From positions 1 to 5,139 of the forward strand of contig JAFSYD010000265.1 in assembly GCA_017443685.1 (NCBI GenBank): a stretch of 5,139 nucleotides of DNA, in the 5' to 3' direction. Positions 1 to 5,139 of this stretch are shown one piece after another. The position numbers and the translations under genes are program-made. The stretch is from Lachnospiraceae bacterium. GTDB lineage: Bacteria; Bacillota; Clostridia; Lachnospirales; Lachnospiraceae. Each line of letters begins with the position of its first letter. Positions within the stretch are counted from its first letter, which is position 1. The notes beneath the pieces are model-generated. The model did no database searches. It was not told where the DNA came from and saw only the letters and a list, made by a program, of their open reading frames with translations.

Positions 1-432
1 GAATTTGAAGAGACGACCGTGGTATCACAGCTGATCGATGGAGATTTCTTCCGCATCGATCATATGCTTCTTACGGATTTTGAAACAAAGATCACTTTGA
101 ATAAAAAAGATTTTCTCGATAAGATCACGCGTGCGAACCTTCTCGTATCGGAAGTGGACAAAAAGCCGCTGATCTTAAATATCACGGACGGACAGATGGA
201 TATCAAGATCACGTCTGCCCGGGGTTCGTATGATGGCGACTTGGCGATCACAAAAGAAGGACGCGACATTATGATCGGCTTCAACCCGAAGTTCTTCATC
301 GAGGCGCTCCGTGTGATCGACGATGAATGGATCAACATTTATATGGTCAGTCCGAAGGCACCCTGTTTTATCCGGGATGACGCGCAGACATACAATTACC
401 TGATCCTGCCGGTCAACTTTACGGCGGCTTAA
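1..432 (+). CDS. dnaN: DNA polymerase III subunit beta (sliding clamp), C-terminal part
   Basis: The open frame enters at base 1 and ends at TAA 430-432, giving the last 143 residues of a protein normally about 370 long; the true start lies upstream of the window, and the GTG at 19 is internal. The fragment covers the end of clamp domain II and all of domain III. It has the block GFNPKFFIEALRVIDDE, then SPKAPCFIRDD, and the typical clamp ending YLILPVNF, with two extra alanines. Known role of the family: a ring-shaped homodimer that encircles DNA and tethers DNA polymerase III, and also binds MutS, MutL and other partners through a hydrophobic pocket formed partly by domain III. The S4 protein, recF and gyrB follow, the classic order next to the origin in Firmicutes, so the dnaA/oriC region is expected upstream. 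The identification is secure; only the N-terminal 60% is missing. Confidence 0.96.
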   Translation, partial: EFEETTVVSQLIDGDFFRIDHMLLTDFETKITLNKKDFLDKITRANLLVSEVDKKPLILNITDGQMDIKITSARGSYDGDLAITKEGRDIMIGFNPKFFIEALRVIDDEWINIYMVSPKAPCFIRDDAQTYNYLILPVNFTAA

Positions 433-445
433 CGGGACAAGGGCA

Positions 446-666
446 ATGACAGAGCGAACGGACGTCCGTCTGAGGGACGGCGAAGAATATATCAAGCTCG
501 GACAGCTGTTAAAGCTGTGCGGCGCTGTTTCCTCCGGTGTGGAAGCAAAAATGGTGATCCTTAATGGTGAAATACGAGTCAACGGAGAAGAGGAAACGCG
601 CCGCGGCAAAAAGCTCTATGATGGTGATATTGTGGATTATGGAGATTATCATTTACGGGTCGTAAA

Positions 667-670
<4 letters not shown>
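446..670 (+). CDS. yaaA: S4 domain RNA-binding protein YaaA (RlbA family)
   Basis: This is a 74-residue protein consisting almost entirely of one S4 RNA-binding fold. The recognisable core runs from EYIKLGQLLKL (14-24), through GVEAKMVI (31-38), to the hallmark VNGEEETRRGKKLYDGD (45-61), rich in Arg/Lys for RNA contact. Small S4 proteins of this length encoded just before recF form a well-known Firmicute family (yaaA/rlbA in Bacillus, unrelated to E. coli yaaA), and a role in ribosome maturation has been proposed. ATG 446 is the only ATG, GTG or TTG before the S4 core. The upstream purine stretch has GGGA at 434-437 at usable spacing and AAGGG at 439-443 very close to the start, so initiation may be helped by translation from dnaN 13 bases away. 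The TGA stop overlaps the recF ATG in an ATGA junction (667-670), implying translational coupling. Codons 5-8 contain a perfect 12-bp palindrome (458-469), probably incidental. Confidence 0.93.
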
Positions 671-3682
<3,012 letters not shown>

Positions 3683-3711
3683 GCTGATTTTGAAATAAAA
3701 CAGGTATGTGC

Positions 3712-3725
3712 TTTCTTATAAGAAA
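3712..3725. repeat. Perfect 14-bp palindrome in the gyrB downstream gap
   Basis: TTTCTTATAAGAAA reads identically on both strands and sits 30 bases after the gyrB stop, just upstream of a possible -35 element at 3738. It is AT-rich with no room for a stable loop, so it is not a terminator; a dimeric DNA-binding protein site is one possibility. In AT-rich intergenic DNA a coincidence is quite possible. Confidence 0.4.
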
Positions 3726-3737
3726 AGAAACGATTTA

Positions 3738-3774
3738 TTGACCGCATTTAAAAATATTTAAAATTAATTATACT
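3738..3774 (+). promoter_or_regulatory. Possible promoter for the surface-protein gene
   Basis: The gap between gyrB and the next gene is very AT-rich and contains promoter-like hexamers, but not an ideal pair. TTGACC (3738-3743) is a fair -35 and is followed after 15 bases by TAAAAT (3759-3764), a short spacer. TATACT (3769-3774) is a good -10 but lacks a matching -35 at 17 bases. Either could drive the gene starting at 3842, leaving a leader of roughly 60-70 bases. The leader holds a weak imperfect inverted repeat at 3808-3826, just before the ribosome binding site. Read-through from gyrB is an alternative, since no terminator is visible in this gap. Confidence 0.3.
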
Positions 3775-3828
3775 TTTCCATTTATGGTGCGTATCAATAG
3801 ATAGAAACTTAAAAATCTTTTTCAAGAT

Positions 3829-3834
3829 AAGGAG
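3829..3834 (+). promoter_or_regulatory. Ribosome binding site of the surface-protein gene
   Basis: AAGGAG is followed by seven bases and ATG 3842. This strong match fixes the start codon, which is also the first residue of a classic signal peptide. Confidence 0.85.
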
Positions 3835-3841
3835 CGAAATT

Positions 3842-4579
3842 ATGAAAAAGAAAGTATTTGCTTTATTGGCAGTAATGGCACTGAGTTTAACGATGGTAAT
3901 GCCTGTGTCGGCAGGAATGATGGATCCGGGAAAGCAGGACGATGTAGATTCTTCCATGATCCGCCAGTATACCAACCAGGTCATCGGGCAGGCGGAAAAT
4001 TGCGGGAATGCTTCTACGATGAAAGTCAGCGGTCCCTCCAATGTAAAGGCATCGGTTGTATACAGTTCGGACAGTGATAATATTCATGAAAACGGTATTA
4101 CGCCCTTTGTCCAGGAATGTGTAAAGAACTCCCTGGATAAGGACAATTCCTCGAAGCTGTATATTAAGGACATTGACGCGATCTACTACTTTAACCTTAC
4201 GGCGGATGAGCCGGGTCAGGTAACCTTTAAGCTGGATGATGCTTTTGTAACGCCGGGCGGCTATGCGGTAGTTATGCATTATACCGGTAACCCGCAGGAT
4301 CAGGACTGCATCACCGCACAGTATGTCAAGATCGGAAGCGGCGGCCGTGTAACGGCGAACTTCAACAGCTACGGTCCGGTTGCCATCATTGCGACGAGCA
4401 CGGAAAGCGCTCAGAAGATGGTTAATTCCTACTATATCGCGGAAGGTTCGGATCAGTCCGGTATGTTCTTCGCAACGGTTAACGGCGGAAACAGCACAAT
4501 CATCATCATCAGCGGTATCGCAGTGATCGCAGCAGTAGCCGGGACGCTCGTATATAGAAAAAGAAAGAATGCAGCATAA
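3842..4579 (+). CDS. Secreted, C-terminally membrane-anchored protein of unknown function
   Basis: A complete 245-residue protein that I cannot assign to a named family. Residues 1-24 form a signal peptide: KKK after the Met, a hydrophobic core, and a VSA site predicting cleavage before Gly25. Residues 25-218 are the exported part, acidic and serine-rich at first (25-105), then alternating like beta-strands. Residues 219-238 are a single hydrophobic helix (TIIIISGIAVIAAVAG...), followed by RKRKNAA, a cytoplasmic stop-transfer tail. No LPXTG-like motif precedes the helix and no lipobox cysteine is present, so it should remain as a type I membrane protein facing the outside. Cysteines are at 54, 93 and 156. 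Residues 139-184 (GGYAVVMHY... GRVTANFNSYGPVAIIA) resemble, from memory, a beta-sandwich module common in clostridial surface proteins, where a similar strand ends in SPVA. It lies between gyrB and gyrA and is followed by a terminator; no partner gene is visible. The open frame, start and topology are well supported; the function is not known. Confidence 0.88.
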   Translation: MKKKVFALLAVMALSLTMVMPVSAGMMDPGKQDDVDSSMIRQYTNQVIGQAENCGNASTMKVSGPSNVKASVVYSSDSDNIHENGITPFVQECVKNSLDKDNSSKLYIKDIDAIYYFNLTADEPGQVTFKLDDAFVTPGGYAVVMHYTGNPQDQDCITAQYVKIGSGGRVTANFNSYGPVAIIATSTESAQKMVNSYYIAEGSDQSGMFFATVNGGNSTIIIISGIAVIAAVAGTLVYRKRKNAA

Positions 4580-4603
4580 GAGTATATTTTATATCCGAAA
4601 TAG

Positions 4604-4633
4604 AATGGCATCCCTTCACGGGATGCCATTTTT
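4604..4633 (+). terminator. Intrinsic (Rho-independent) terminator
   Basis: An 11-bp perfect stem, AATGGCATCCC (4604-4614) with GGGATGCCATT (4620-4630), encloses the loop TTCAC, and a run of five T spans 4629-4633. It lies 24 bases after the stop of the surface-protein gene, and would end that transcript and any read-through from gyrB. The upstream side has no A-run, so it is directed to the + strand. Confidence 0.92.
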
Positions 4634-4687
4634 ATGTGCCAATTAATGCGTTTTTAATAAAAAAATAAGGAAAAAAAGCAAGTGTTA

Positions 4688-4696
4688 TGGTATACT
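4688..4696 (+). promoter_or_regulatory. Extended -10 promoter of gyrA
   Basis: TGGTATACT is an extended -10 (TGn followed by TATACT, one base from consensus). At the expected -35 position (around 4668-4673) the sequence is AGGAAA, which is poor, as is common where an extended -10 compensates. The upstream 30 bases are strongly A/T-rich and could act as an UP-like element. Transcription would begin near 4703, giving a leader of about 39 bases before gyrA. The terminator immediately upstream supports an independent promoter here. Confidence 0.72.
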
Positions 4697-4730
4697 AAAT
4701 CTATATGTGCAATCGAAAATAAAGACTGAC

Positions 4731-4736
4731 AAGGAG
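4731..4736 (+). promoter_or_regulatory. Ribosome binding site of gyrA
   Basis: AAGGAG is followed by five bases and ATG 4742, confirming the start codon that gives the canonical GyrA N-terminus. Confidence 0.85.
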
Positions 4737-4741
4737 TTCTT

Positions 4742-5139
4742 ATGGACGATACGATTTTCGACCAGATTACCGAGGTTGGTCTGAAAAAAACGATGGAGAC
4801 ATCCTACATCGACTACGCGATGAGCGTTATTGCGTCGCGGGCGCTGCCGGATGTGAGAGACGGACTGAAGCCGGTACAGCGGCGGGTACTTTTTTCCATG
4901 GCGGAACTGCGCAATACCTACGATAAGCCGCATCGAAAATGTGCGCGTATTGTCGGCGATACGATGGGTAAATATCACCCCCACGGAGACAGCTCCATCT
5001 ATGGTGCATTAGTCAATATGGCGCAGGAGTGGTCGACGCGTTATCCGCTGGTGGATGGGCACGGGAATTTCGGGTCGGTCGACGGAGACGGTGCAGCGGC
5101 AATGCGTTACACTGAAGCGAGACTAAGCTGGCCCGGTGA
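4742..5139 (+). CDS. gyrA: DNA gyrase subunit A, N-terminal part
   Basis: 132 codons are present and the frame is open at the window end; a complete GyrA is usually over 800 residues. The N-terminus [21 protein letters not shown] is followed by the conserved [20 protein letters not shown] (22-41) and LKPVQRRVL (42-50). The winged-helix quinolone-determining region is [12 protein letters not shown] (77-88), then DGHGNFGS (105-112), [15 protein letters not shown] (114-128) and the catalytic Tyr123 (E. coli Tyr122) with Arg122. This subunit breaks and rejoins DNA through a tyrosyl-DNA linkage. Residues fit E. coli numbering plus one: Ser84 corresponds to Ser83, and Gly88 replaces the usual Asp/Glu87. 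After ARLS the last codons read W-P-G, whereas the family has Lys then a hydrophobic residue and Ala; this is probably an error at the end of the sequence. The gene has its own promoter and is separated from gyrB by another gene. GyrA is favoured over ParC by location and wording. Confidence 0.95.
   Translation, partial: MDDTIFDQITEVGLKKTMETSYIDYAMSVIASRALPDVRDGLKPVQRRVLFSMAELRNTYDKPHRKCARIVGDTMGKYHPHGDSSIYGALVNMAQEWSTRYPLVDGHGNFGSVDGDGAAAMRYTEARLSWPG

Noticed and set aside
458..469. Perfect 12-bp palindrome ACGGACGTCCGT near the yaaA start
   Set aside because: It is inside codons 5-8 and has no loop for a stable hairpin. Nearby partial complements (476-480) give only 5-bp stems, too weak to call a regulatory structure.
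3808..3826. Imperfect inverted repeat CTTAAAAATCTTTTTCAAG before the surface-protein ribosome binding site
   Set aside because: The stem is almost all A-T with a mismatch and would be very weak; I do not treat it as a riboswitch, thermosensor or terminator.
3748..4041. 97-residue open frame on the - strand across the gyrB downstream gap
   Set aside because: It overlaps the start of a well-supported + strand gene with a signal peptide, has no ribosome binding site, and shows no recognisable protein features; it is an antisense shadow.

Overview
The window is a stretch of the chromosomal replication-initiation neighbourhood of a Gram-positive anaerobe, most likely a member of the Lachnospiraceae or a close clostridial relative. 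The evidence is the gene order (end of dnaN, S4-domain yaaA, recF, gyrB, then gyrA, all on the + strand), the short Firmicute-type GyrB of 641 residues, and the wording of the DnaN, YaaA and GyrA proteins. The taxonomic call rests on remembered family resemblance, not on a search.

Region 1-3682 is a tightly packed block. The C-terminal part of the sliding clamp DnaN ends at 432. It is followed after 13 bases by a 74-residue S4 RNA-binding protein, which overlaps recF by four bases. RecF is followed by gyrB after only 4 bases, and the gyrB Shine-Dalgarno lies over the recF stop. No promoter or terminator is evident between these genes, so they probably share a transcript and are translationally linked. 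They supply clamp function, gap repair at forks (RecF) and the ATPase/TOPRIM subunit of gyrase.

Region 3683-4741 separates the two gyrase genes. It holds an AT-rich gap with a perfect 14-bp palindrome and a possible promoter. Next is a complete 245-residue gene for a secreted, C-terminally membrane-anchored protein of unknown function, then a strong intrinsic terminator and an extended -10 promoter that serves gyrA. gyrB and gyrA, often adjacent in Firmicutes, are therefore on separate transcription units here, with a surface-protein gene between them.

Region 4742-5139 is the 5' end of gyrA, running off the window just after the catalytic tyrosine. The last few codons do not fit the family, which looks more like sequence error at an assembly edge than biology.

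The least ordinary items are the surface-protein gene between gyrB and gyrA, three alternating copies of an 8-mer inside gyrB that could form mutually exclusive hairpins, and glycine at the main acidic quinolone-contact position of GyrA. I did not find a convincing new multi-gene system; most of the window is conserved housekeeping sequence.
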